DNA from: Streptosporangiaceae bacterium
GTDB lineage: Bacteria > Actinomycetota > Actinomycetes > Streptosporangiales > Streptosporangiaceae
DNA: 21,866 nucleotides
Direction: 5' to 3'
Assembly: GCA_030039095.1 (NCBI GenBank)
Contig: JASHQP010000122.1
Span: 1-21,866 of the forward strand
Made by a program: the position numbers and the translations under genes. The notes below the pieces were generated by a model. It did not search any database. It was not told the origin of the DNA and saw nothing but the letters and a program-made list of their open reading frames with translations. Shown here piece by piece: positions 15,167-21,866 of the stretch (within the stretch, counting starts at the first letter, position 1; each line of letters begins with the position of its first letter).

Positions 15167-16453
15167 ATGAGGATCGCGCTCGTCGCACCCAGCAGCGACC
15201 CGTCGGCCACGCACCTAGGCCCCCGTTCCGCCGCCGAAGCAACCCGGGTTCTCTCGCTGGCACGGTCGCTGGCCGCCGTCGGTCACCGCATCACCATCTA
15301 CGCGCGCAAGGACTCCGGCACGCTGCCGGGGAGCGCGATCGTCGCGCCCGGTGTCACCGTCGAGCACGTGTCCGCCGGCCCGGCGGGGCCAGCGGAGGCG
15401 GATGCGCTCACGGCACATCTGCCGGAGTTCGGTAACTACCTCACGCAGCGCTGGCGCCGGAACCGCCCCGACGTCGCCCACGCCTATTCCTGGACGATGG
15501 GCCTGGCCGCACTGGCCGGGGCGCGGGGCCTGGGCATTCCCGTCGTACAGACCTTCGGCTCACTCGGCGGTGCCGAGCAGCGGCACGGCCTGGACGAATC
15601 CCCGTCCGATGCCAGGATCCGCCTCGAGGCGTGTATCGCGCGTACCGCCGACGTGGTCCTGGCCAGCTCCGCCGAGGAACTCGCCGACCTGGCCAGGCTC
15701 GGTGTGCCGCGGGCCAGGATCAGGGTCGTTCCCTGCGGCGTCGACACGGAGCAGTTCTCGCCGGACGGGCCGGTGGCGGAGCACGGCGAGCGGGTTCGGC
15801 TGCTCGCCGCCGAGCCGCTGACCGAGCCGGACAGCCTCGCCATCGCCGTGCAGGCGCTCGCCGATGTCCCCGGCGCCGAACTCGTCGTCACCGGCGGGCC
15901 GGACGAGTCAGGCCTCGCCAAGAACAAGGCGCGCCAGGACCTGACGCGGATGGCAACGACGCTGGGTGTCGGCGACAGGCTGGCGTTCACCGGGCGGGTC
16001 TCCCCGGACGACCTGCCCGCGCTGCTGCGCTCCGCGGATGTGCTGGTGAGCACCGCCCCCTACGAGCCGATCGGCCTGACGGTGCTGCAGGCGATGGCGT
16101 GCGGCACCCCCGTCGTCGCCCCGGCGACCGGCGCCGCACGGGACGCCGTCGTCGACGTGACCACGGGCCTGCTGCTGCCGCCTGGGACGCCCTCTCCGGC
16201 CCGGCTCGCGGCGGTGCTGCGGCGGCTGCTGGCCAGCACGCTGCGACTCGAGGCATACGGGATCGGCGCCGCCGACCGCGCCAAGTCCCGTTACTCGCTG
16301 CAGCGGATCGCCCGGGAGACTCTGAACGCCTACGCGGGCTGCCTGCGCCGTCCGCCCGCCGCGGTCGAGGCCAAGAGGGCCGAACCGCGGCCCGGGGCCA
16401 GGACGGCCGAACCGCGGCCCGAGGCCCCAGCGCTGTCCGAGGGGAACGCCTAA
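15167..16453 (+). CDS. GT4-family glycosyltransferase
   Basis: 428 residues from ATG 15167, with AGGAGG 6 nt upstream (preferred over GTG 15164). GT-B fold: N-terminal Rossmann half (MRIALVAPSSDP, then AAEATRVLSLARSLAAVGHR) and C-terminal nucleotide-sugar half with RIRVVPCGVDTEQFSP, GVGDRLAFTGRVSPDDLPALL and the donor motif YEPIGLTVLQAMACGTPVVA at about 298-317. The usual EX7E reads E300-X7-Q308 here. The C-terminal tail (about 390-428) is low-complexity with a 9-residue repeat AEPRP, encoded by a 17-bp direct repeat at 16378-16394 and 16405-16421. Donor and acceptor are unknown. It ends in a 4-nt convergent overlap with the next gene; its promoter must be after the terminator at 15078 or act by readthrough. 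Confidence 0.9.
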   Translation: MRIALVAPSSDPSATHLGPRSAAEATRVLSLARSLAAVGHRITIYARKDSGTLPGSAIVAPGVTVEHVSAGPAGPAEADALTAHLPEFGNYLTQRWRRNRPDVAHAYSWTMGLAALAGARGLGIPVVQTFGSLGGAEQRHGLDESPSDARIRLEACIARTADVVLASSAEELADLARLGVPRARIRVVPCGVDTEQFSPDGPVAEHGERVRLLAAEPLTEPDSLAIAVQALADVPGAELVVTGGPDESGLAKNKARQDLTRMATTLGVGDRLAFTGRVSPDDLPALLRSADVLVSTAPYEPIGLTVLQAMACGTPVVAPATGAARDAVVDVTTGLLLPPGTPSPARLAAVLRRLLASTLRLEAYGIGAADRAKSRYSLQRIARETLNAYAGCLRRPPAAVEAKRAEPRPGARTAEPRPEAPALSEGNA

Positions 16454-17145
16454 GCCCGCTTGTGCCGGGATGCCGCCAGCGACCCGGCGACCACCACGGC
16501 GAGCGGCAGCAGCACGGCAACGGGCAGCCAGGCATGGGCCGACTTGGCCAGGATGCCGCCGGCCAGCGCGCCGACCACAACTGCTGCGAGGGCGCCCAGA
16601 CTGCGGACCAGGCCCTCGGGCTCAGTGCGTGTAGCCAGGCCGGCCAGCACGCCCAGGAGCGTGCTGGTCAGATACGTGCTCGACATCTGGCCCAGCCGGC
16701 GCACGGCCGCGCTCTGCATGCCCATGGCCGCCGCCGCCACTATGAGCAGAGCGAGCTGACCGCCATCGTGAGGGCTGCCATCCGACAGCTCCCACCCGAC
16801 GCAGAAGGCGGCCAGAACGATCAGCTCGACCCCTAGCGCGGTCGTCACGCTGGCTGGCCAGGTACCGGTCTGCTGAGAACGCCGGGCGGCCAGCGGAGCC
16901 GCCACGAGCACACCGGCCGCGTAGCCGGCAATCCCGAGCCCGGCGTGGAGCGCCTCGGGGGCCGAGTGCGTGGTCGCCGCGACGCCGAGCAGCACGAGAT
17001 TCCCGGTGATGACGCTGCTGAAGACCTTGCCGAGCGCGAGGAACGAGACGGCGTTCACCGCGCCGGAGGTGATGGTCAGCAGCACCACCCGGTAGTCCCG
17101 GGCGGTCGCTGGCCATCGGCCGTTCTCGTCGTCATCCGCGGTCAT
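16450..17145 (-). CDS. YoaK/DUF1275-family membrane protein
   Basis: 231 residues from ATG 17145; AGGAGG lies 9 nt upstream, whereas the open frame to 17244 gives an Arg-rich, unlikely leader. The family signature is clear near the N-terminus: LTITSGAVNAVSFLALGKVF followed by SSVITGNLVLLGVA. About six hydrophobic helices can be drawn (roughly 20-36, 43-57, 66-86, 96-116, 127-145, 175-225 as a pair), ending in a basic SRHKRA tail. Function of the family is not established; it is a polytopic inner-membrane protein. The stop overlaps that of the convergent glycosyltransferase within 16450-16453 (CTAA read on both strands). Confidence 0.9.
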   Translation of the reverse strand: MTADDDENGRWPATARDYRVVLLTITSGAVNAVSFLALGKVFSSVITGNLVLLGVAATTHSAPEALHAGLGIAGYAAGVLVAAPLAARRSQQTGTWPASVTTALGVELIVLAAFCVGWELSDGSPHDGGQLALLIVAAAAMGMQSAAVRRLGQMSSTYLTSTLLGVLAGLATRTEPEGLVRSLGALAAVVVGALAGGILAKSAHAWLPVAVLLPLAVVVAGSLAASRHKRA

Positions 17146-17645
17146 CCTTGTGGGCCTCCTGAAGCCGGGACCTGCTGCGGCTCGATCCTGGCAGCGGGAT
17201 CTTCGGCCGAGGCTACAGCTACGGCCGGCAGACAGGCGGGGCATCCGCCGGGCGGCGGATTCCGCTGACCCCGTGGCACCCGTGTTCGGTTTGTGTGCAG
17301 CTCAGCGTGACAGCACCGCACCCGTCGCCCGCCTGGCCAGAACTGGGAAGTGAGGTCAGTACCCCGGCCACAATTGCCAGGCTGAGCGTGACCAGCGCGA
17401 TCACCTTCCTCCTGGCCAGCCGACATCACGCGGCGCCGGAAAGGGTTCATGGAATCTGCTCGGCCCACGCCACGCCGAGCGCCAACCCGGCCCCGCCGGC
17501 GGGAACCCCCAGTGGCGGCCAGTCGCCGGCGGAACCGCAGGGCCGCGTGCCGCGTGGCGCACCGCGCCACCGGCCGCGGCTCGTTACGGTGCTTTGCGGG
17601 GAATTGACGGCGCGGTCGCCGCGCAACCGGGCGAGGAGCAACGTG
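17146..17645. other. 500-bp gap without a convincing gene
   Basis: This stretch lies upstream of both the DUF1275 gene (minus) and the DUF3097 gene (plus), so it should contain both promoters, but no clear -10/-35 pair stands out. The open frame that runs from 17295 into DUF3097 has poor coding character before 17646. The only noteworthy reading is a 61-codon minus-strand frame at 17219-17404, listed separately. Confidence 0.5.
17219..17404 (-). CDS. Possible small exported or membrane peptide (uncertain)
   Basis: 61 codons from GTG 17404. The N-terminus (MIALVTLSLAIVAGVLTSLP) is a good hydrophobic signal or anchor helix, preceded in frame by an Ala-Arg-Arg-Lys block if a CTG start were used, and the remainder has four Cys and is polar. 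AGGAGG occurs only 3 nt before the GTG, which is too close for good initiation. Roughly three quarters of third codon positions are G/C, lower than the neighbouring genes. Not recognised as a known family. It may be chance. Confidence 0.25.
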   Translation of the reverse strand: MIALVTLSLAIVAGVLTSLPSSGQAGDGCGAVTLSCTQTEHGCHGVSGIRRPADAPPVCRP

Positions 17646-18491
17646 ATGCGGAGCAGGAAGTACGGCCGGGACGTGCTCGCGGAGCAGCGGCAGCGGCCCG
17701 GGCAGCGTCAGCTTCCGCAGGTGCCGGCCGAGCGCGGGCTGGTCGTCGAGGACGCCGCTGCCGAGTTCTGCGGCGCCGTGGTGTTCTGCGAGAAGGACGC
17801 GGTCACGCTGGAGGATGGTCGCGGCAGGCGCCGTGAGTTCCCGCTCGGCCTGGCCCCGTTCCTGCTGGAGGGCAAGCCGGTGCGGCTGGTGCGGCCGGCC
17901 GCGCAGCCCGTGCCCGGCGGCGTGTCCGCCCGGGCGCCCGGGCGGACCGCATCGGGGTCGATCGCGGCGCCGCCGAGCCGGGCCAAGGTCGCCAAGGCCA
18001 GCCGCATCTACGTCGAGGGCCGGCACGATGCGGAGCTCGTCGAGAAGATCTGGGGCGACGACCTGCGTGACGTCAGCGTCGTCGTGGAGTACCTCGAAGG
18101 CATCGATGACCTGCCCGCGATCGTCACCAGTTTCTCGCCCGGGCCCGCCCGCAGGCTCGGCGTGCTCGTCGATCACCTGGTGGACGGGTCGAAGGAGACC
18201 AGGATCGCGGCGCAGGTGCGATCGCCGCACGTGCTGATCGTCGGGCACCCGTTCATCGACGTCTGGGCGGCGGTCAAGCCGTCCGTGCTCGGGATCCCCG
18301 GCTGGCCGCGGGTGCCTCCCGGCCAGCCGTGGAAGGAGGGCGTGCTCGCCGCGATCGGCTGGCCGGCCAACATCGCCGCCGCGTGGCAGCGCATCCTGCG
18401 CTCGGTGACCAGCTTCGCCGACCTGGAGCCGGAATTTCTCGGGAGGGTGGAGGAGCTGATCGACTTCGTCACGGCTCCGGGAAGCGGCTGA
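17646..18491 (+). CDS. DUF3097-family protein
   Basis: 281 residues from ATG 17646 with GAGGAG 7 nt upstream; the longer frame to 17295 is rejected. The protein matches the actinobacterial DUF3097 pattern from memory: MRSRKYGRDVL start, FCGAVVFCEKDAVTLEDGRG, a middle segment SRIYVEGRHDAELVEKIWGD, and VVVEYLEGIDDLPAIV followed by RLGVLVDHLVDGSKETRI. The IYVEGRHD and LVDHL blocks resemble the acidic motifs of TOPRIM folds (inference). Cytoplasmic; biochemical role unknown. Usual family length is about 270-280, so it looks complete. Convergent with the MocR gene. Confidence 0.92.
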   Translation: MRSRKYGRDVLAEQRQRPGQRQLPQVPAERGLVVEDAAAEFCGAVVFCEKDAVTLEDGRGRRREFPLGLAPFLLEGKPVRLVRPAAQPVPGGVSARAPGRTASGSIAAPPSRAKVAKASRIYVEGRHDAELVEKIWGDDLRDVSVVVEYLEGIDDLPAIVTSFSPGPARRLGVLVDHLVDGSKETRIAAQVRSPHVLIVGHPFIDVWAAVKPSVLGIPGWPRVPPGQPWKEGVLAAIGWPANIAAAWQRILRSVTSFADLEPEFLGRVEELIDFVTAPGSG

Positions 18492-18497
18492 GGCCGC

Positions 18498-18514
18498 GGC
18501 GGCGCCTAGCCGCC
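18498..18514. terminator. Possible terminator between convergent genes
   Basis: GGCGGC (18498-18503) and GCCGCC (18509-18514) form a 6-bp stem with loop GCCTA, which contains the MocR-gene stop. It lies 7 nt after the DUF3097 stop. No T-run. Confidence 0.35.
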
Positions 18515-19909
18515 CTGCACCGCCAGCGCCAGCCGCCGCACGCCCTCGTGCAGGTCCTCGGGCCGGGCCGCGGCGGCGAAGCTGAGCCGGATGAACGACC
18601 CGGGCGGCTCGGCCGGGTGGAAGCTGCGGCCCGGGCTGATCACGACTCCGTGCCGGGCGGTGCGGGCGGCGAGCTGATCCTCGGCCACCTGGCCGGGCAT
18701 GCGCGCCCACAGGCACACGCCTCCCCTCGGCAGCACCGGGATCTCGAACTGCGGCAGGCGCTGCGCCACGGCAAGCGCCAGCGTCGACCGCCGGGCAGCC
18801 AGCGTCCGGGCGAGGACTGCCAGGTGCCGGGGCCACGCGGGTGAGCTGACGAGTTCCAGCGCGGTCTCCTGAAGCGGCCTGGAGACAAAGAAGTCGTCGA
18901 CGACCCGGACGGCGCGCAGCCGCTCGGCGACGGGGCCGCGGGCGATGAGCGCGCCGATGCGCAGCGACGGTGACGCCGGCTTGGTCAGCGACGTGAGGTG
19001 GACGACCCGGCCGTCGGTGTCGTCGGTGATCAGCGGCGGCGGTGCCGGGCGCTCGTGGCCGAGGTAGCGGCCGTAGTCATCCTCGAGAACGAACGCGCCG
19101 GCCGCCGCGGCCGCCGTGAGAACCTGGGGCCGGCGCTCGGCCGACAGCACCACACCGGTCGGATTCTGGAAGGTCGGCTGACAGTAGACCGCACGCGCGC
19201 CGGTGGCAGCGAAGGCCCGGGCAAGGGCGTCCGGCCGGATCCCGTCGCGATCCACGGGCACCGGCGCGACCCGGATTCCCGCCGAAGCGGCCACGGCCAG
19301 AGCGCCGGGATACGTCGGCGACTCGACGAGCAGCACGTCACCGGCGGGCACCAGCGCGCGGAACGCGGCGGTCAGGGCACCCTGCGCCCCGGCGGTCACG
19401 ATGACGTCGGCCGCGTCGACCTGGCCGCCGATGCTGCGGGCGAACCAGGCCCGCAGGCCGTCGATTCCGGTCACCGGCGGCCGCTGCCAGGCGTCGGGCC
19501 GCCGCCCCGCCCTGGCCATGGCCGCGGCCAGCGCCCTGGCCGGCAGCAGGGAGGGATGCAGGTAGCCGCTGGCCAGCGGGATCTCGTCGGGCGGCGGCTC
19601 CTCGAGCGATACCAGCACGCCGCTGGCGCTGGTGCGGCGCTCGCCGAGCGCGAGGGTCTGCCAGGAAAAGTCGGCCCCCTGCCCGCCGCCGGCCGCCGGC
19701 CGCGCCGCCACGAAGCTGCCCTCGCCCGGCCGGGTGACCACGACCCCCTCCGAGACCAGGCCGGCCAGCGCCCTGGACACGGTCACCGGGCTGACCCCGA
19801 GCCTGCGGGTGAACTCCCGGGTCGACGGCAGCCGTTCCCCAGCCCGGCGGCGCCCGGCCTCGGTCCTGATGGCGGCGGCCACCGTCGCGACGCTGCTGTC
19901 GGCCAGCAC
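18506..19909 (-). CDS. MocR-type regulator (GntR HTH + aminotransferase-like domain)
   Basis: 467 residues from GTG 19909, supported by GGGAGG 5 nt upstream; the open frame to 20146 would cross the operator region and is unlikely. A winged helix of GntR type spans about 5-70 (GERLPSTREFTRRLGVSPVT, then GVVVTRPGEGSFVA). The rest is a fold-type I aminotransferase domain with the PLP-binding K310 in SLTKPASPSLRIG, the NPTG motif at 249-252 and DDY at 277-279. MocR proteins use PLP or an amino compound as effector and usually control a neighbouring gene; here the divergent EamA transporter 167 bp away is the natural target. It probably also regulates itself. Confidence 0.93.
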   Translation of the reverse strand: MLADSSVATVAAAIRTEAGRRRAGERLPSTREFTRRLGVSPVTVSRALAGLVSEGVVVTRPGEGSFVAARPAAGGGQGADFSWQTLALGERRTSASGVLVSLEEPPPDEIPLASGYLHPSLLPARALAAAMARAGRRPDAWQRPPVTGIDGLRAWFARSIGGQVDAADVIVTAGAQGALTAAFRALVPAGDVLLVESPTYPGALAVAASAGIRVAPVPVDRDGIRPDALARAFAATGARAVYCQPTFQNPTGVVLSAERRPQVLTAAAAAGAFVLEDDYGRYLGHERPAPPPLITDDTDGRVVHLTSLTKPASPSLRIGALIARGPVAERLRAVRVVDDFFVSRPLQETALELVSSPAWPRHLAVLARTLAARRSTLALAVAQRLPQFEIPVLPRGGVCLWARMPGQVAEDQLAARTARHGVVISPGRSFHPAEPPGSFIRLSFAAAARPEDLHEGVRRLALAVQGG

Positions 19910-19960
19910 GTCCGCCTCCCGCCGCAGATCGCCTCCGGCCCAGCCAAGGGTCACGACACA

Positions 19961-20005
19961 CGATACTGCTATCCTAATTCGTGAGAGAACAGAGTAGCGG
20001 TATCG
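19961..20005. promoter_or_regulatory. MocR operator: inverted repeat with TAGGAT -10 of the MocR gene
   Basis: CGATACTGCTA (19961-19971) and TAGCGGTATCG (19995-20005) are inverted copies matching at 10 of 11 positions, with centres 34 bp apart (about three helical turns, same face). A third, weaker half-site TACCGCT is at 20018-20024. The minus-strand -10 TAGGAT (19976-19971) lies against the first arm, and a plausible plus-strand pair TTCGTG / TATCGT (17-nt spacing, 19978-19983 and 20001-20006) overlaps the second. Binding by the divergent MocR protein would cover both promoters. ATAC/GTAT-type half-sites are typical of GntR/MocR operators. Confidence 0.65.
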
Positions 20006-20075
20006 TCGGTTTCGGAGTACCGCTGGCCGCCCCGGTTCACCCGGTGCTGGCTCCGGACGCCGCGGGGGTCCGCTG

Positions 20076-20906
20076 ATGCCGGCCGCGGCACTGGTGCTGG
20101 CCCTGCTGTCCGCGGTGTCGAGCGCGGTGTGGAACCTGCTGGTCAAGCAGTCGCGCGATACCGAGGCGGTGACCGCGGTCGCCCTCGCGATCGGCGTCGT
20201 CCTGTTCTCGCCGTCGCTGGCGTTCGGTCACATCTCTCTCGCCGCGTGGCCGTACATCGGTGCGTCCGCGTGCCTGGAGCTCATCTACTTCGCGCTCCTC
20301 ACCACGGCCTACCGCCGGGCCGAACTGAGCCTCGTGTTCCCGCTCGCGCGCGGCCTCGCACCGGTGCTGGTGCTGCTGATCGGCCTGGTCGCGCTGCACG
20401 ACCGGGCCAGCGCGGGCGAGCTTGCCGGGGTGCTGCTCGTGGCGGTCGGGGCGACAGCCGTGCGCGGCATCAAAATCGCGGGCGGGCTCGCAGACACCGG
20501 CATCGCGCTGCTGATCGCCGTCTGCGTCGCGGGCTACACACTGGTCGACAAGCATGGCGTGAGCCTGGCCAGCCCGGCAGCCTACCTCGAGGCCGTCATG
20601 GCCCTCCTGGTGCTGCCGTACCTCGCGCTCGTGGCCAGAACCAGGGGCCTGCAGCCGCTGCGCCGCGAACTGCGGCCGCGGACAGCGGTCATCGGCATCG
20701 GCATCATCGGCGGGTATGCCCTGGTGCTGTACGGCCTGCGGCTCGCTGCGGCCGCGCCGGTGGCGGCGGTGCGCGAGTCCAGCGTGGTGATCGGCACCGC
20801 CCTGGCCGCGTTCGTGCTGCGCGAGCGCGTCGGCCCGGCCCGGTTCTGCGGCGCCTGCCTGGTGGCGGCTGGCGTCACCGTTCTGGCCTTCGCCGCCGGT
20901 TCCTGA
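20076..20906 (+). CDS. EamA/DMT-superfamily transporter
   Basis: 276 residues from ATG 20076, with GGGGG 7 nt upstream. It has about ten hydrophobic helices in two homologous halves (about 1-135 and 145-270). Recognisable EamA features: the start LSAVSSAVWNLLVKQS, TTAYRRAELSLVFPLARGLAPV at the end of the first half, and APVAAVRESSVVIGTALAAF / ERVGPARFCGACLVAAGV in the second. Proteins of this kind export or import small metabolites such as amino acids or vitamins; the substrate cannot be read here. Divergent pairing with a PLP-dependent MocR regulator suggests an amino-acid-like or B6-related substrate (inference). Confidence 0.92.
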   Translation: MPAAALVLALLSAVSSAVWNLLVKQSRDTEAVTAVALAIGVVLFSPSLAFGHISLAAWPYIGASACLELIYFALLTTAYRRAELSLVFPLARGLAPVLVLLIGLVALHDRASAGELAGVLLVAVGATAVRGIKIAGGLADTGIALLIAVCVAGYTLVDKHGVSLASPAAYLEAVMALLVLPYLALVARTRGLQPLRRELRPRTAVIGIGIIGGYALVLYGLRLAAAAPVAAVRESSVVIGTALAAFVLRERVGPARFCGACLVAAGVTVLAFAAGS

Positions 20907-20917
20907 TCGGACGGCGG

Positions 20918-20952
20918 CCCGGGGCGCGTCAGCAGCCCGGGGCGTCAGCAGC
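20918..20952. repeat. Tandem ~17-19-bp duplication at convergent gene ends
   Basis: CCCGGGGCGCGTCAGCAGC (20918-20936) is followed by CCCGGGGCGTCAGCAGC (20936-20952), identical except for a 2-nt gap. The second copy contains the stop codon of the spherulin-like gene (TCA at 20945-20947, read TGA on the minus strand). The gene end and its downstream flank appear to have been duplicated. Confidence 0.75.
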
Positions 20953-21866
20953 CGGAGGGAACGCTGCTGGCCTCCTGCGACCAGTAGCTCGGCAGCGCGC
21001 CGTACGGGTTGCCCGACGAGGATAGGTCGGTCACGAACAGGTGCCCGGCCCTGCGCTGCCTGGACAGGTTGATCGCACTGGCCAGATCGGACTGCGGGGT
21101 GTCGTGGACGACATTCGCGAACTGGCTCGGCGAGTACTGGCTGATCCAGCTCGGGACCTGATCCGAAAGATAGGCCGAGTACGAGCCCTCGAAGACCATC
21201 ACGACGTTTGCGATCGACATGAAGCTCGGAACTGGGTACGAACCCGGATTCAGCCAGACGATCCCGCCGGGGATCGTCGAGCGAACGTAGTTCGCGAGCG
21301 TTTTGTAGTACGAGAACTCGGCCGACGTGCCCTGGGTCAGGTCGAGGAAGATGCCATTCACCCCGTACCACGACTTGTAGTCGCTGATCTCGCTCTCGAC
21401 CGAGCTGATCGACCGCGCGCCGTAGTCGGTGGACGAATAGCCGAGGACGGTGATGCCCGCCGCCTGTGCCTGCTCGACCAGGGTCTGGAAGTGAGACAGC
21501 GGCGAGGTGCCGACACCATTGTCGACGTTCAGCAGCATGACCGTGGGGGCGGGCTTGGTGGCGATGGCCTGATCCCAGATGCTGCTCGCGTAGAAGTACG
21601 CGGGGACGAACGTCGACTGGCAGCCGCTGGCCGTTGGCGCCCCGCCGCCAGACCCCGATCCCGAGCCGGACCCCGGCTGGGCTGGAGACGACTGGCTGGC
21701 TGATGGCGCGGTCGCATGCACGCCGTGCGCCCTGTGCCGCTTCCTGGGCTTCGGCGCGGGGCTCGGAGCCGGCGACGGCGTGGGCGACGCCGACGCCTTC
21801 GCCGCATGCGTCGCCAGCGCAGGCGCCGCCTTCGGGGCCGCCGTGCCGCAGGCGGCCAGGGCCAGT
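20945..21866 (-). CDS. Spherulin-4-like (spherulation-specific family 4) lipoprotein, N-terminus cut
   Basis: 306 residues are visible; the frame runs off the right edge without a start. The first visible residues LALAACGTAAPK are a lipobox with the lipidated Cys, so only the beginning of the signal peptide is missing. A Ser/Pro/Ala and Arg/Lys-rich spacer (SPAPSPAPKPRKRHR) and a Gly/Ser stretch follow, then the catalytic-looking domain from about residue 85: FVPAYFYASSIWDQA, VMLLNVDNGVG, ITVLGYSSTDYGARS, YGVNGIFLDLT and IVWLNPGSYPVPSFM. These match the spherulin-4 family, a TIM-barrel group related to GH114-type glycosidases (family memory). Predicted to be anchored on the outer face of the membrane; substrate possibly a polysaccharide. 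The GTG at 21721 is internal, not the true start. Confidence 0.9.
   Translation of the reverse strand, partial: LALAACGTAAPKAAPALATHAAKASASPTPSPAPSPAPKPRKRHRAHGVHATAPSASQSSPAQPGSGSGSGSGGGAPTASGCQSTFVPAYFYASSIWDQAIATKPAPTVMLLNVDNGVGTSPLSHFQTLVEQAQAAGITVLGYSSTDYGARSISSVESEISDYKSWYGVNGIFLDLTQGTSAEFSYYKTLANYVRSTIPGGIVWLNPGSYPVPSFMSIANVVMVFEGSYSAYLSDQVPSWISQYSPSQFANVVHDTPQSDLASAINLSRQRRAGHLFVTDLSSSGNPYGALPSYWSQEASSVPSGC

Noticed and set aside
17295..17645. 117-residue N-terminal extension of the DUF3097 protein
   Set aside because: Low-complexity translation, and ATG 17646 has GAGGAG at ideal spacing and matches the family start.
19910..20146. Extension of the MocR protein to 20146
   Set aside because: It covers the divergent operator/promoter region and the start of the transporter gene; GTG 19909 has GGGAGG at 5 nt.
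1..21866. CRISPR arrays, tRNA or rRNA genes, insertion sequences, prophage or toxin-antitoxin genes
   Set aside because: None seen by reading; the only tandem repeats have no spacers and no transposase- or integrase-like protein is encoded.

Overview
The window is about 70% G+C by eye, with strong G/C third-codon bias, many GTG starts and GGAGG-type ribosome sites. The families present (SpoIIE-type PP2C phosphatases, ANTAR proteins, MEDS-type anti-sigma factor, DUF3097, a 57-residue 'hydrophobic protein') point to a filamentous or related actinomycete. Streptosporangiales- or Catenulispora-like is a guess; nothing here fixes the genus. No rRNA, tRNA, CRISPR array, transposase or phage gene was seen.

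Layout. 1-794: the end of a NarL-type sensor kinase and its LuxR-type response regulator. 795-911: a convergent gap with 11-bp tandem repeats. 912-2879 (minus): a cell-surface protein that looks like two exported proteins joined in frame, and a Nudix hydrolase. 3058-14930: a large partner-switching stress-signalling block. It holds an STAS anti-sigma antagonist; a SigB/SigF-family sigma factor; a minus-strand operon of multi-HAMP hybrid histidine kinase, GAF-ANTAR protein and PAS-GAF-PP2C phosphatase; a divergent ANTAR-GAF-PAS-PAS-PP2C phosphatase; a second STAS antagonist; a MEDS plus HATPase anti-sigma factor; and a 57-residue hydrophobic membrane protein. 14931-17145: a candidate small RNA, a GT4 glycosyltransferase and a YoaK/DUF1275 membrane protein. 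17146-17645: mostly gene-free. 17646-20906: DUF3097 protein, a MocR-type regulator and a divergent EamA transporter that share an operator-like region. 20945-end: a spherulin-4-like lipoprotein cut by the window edge.

How the parts may work together (inference from families). The PP2C phosphatases sense signals through PAS/GAF modules and dephosphorylate the STAS proteins. Dephosphorylated STAS proteins draw the HATPase anti-sigma factor away from the sigma factor. Three intergenic sites share an almost identical SigB/SigF-like promoter signature, GTTTGAG with GGGCAG or GGGAAG 14-15 nt after the GTTT. They lie before the sigma gene itself, before the hydrophobic protein gene, and before a roughly 70-nt structured segment ending in a strong hairpin plus T6. 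This suggests an autoregulated stress sigma factor with a local regulon that may include a small RNA, which is the most interesting undescribed element in the window.
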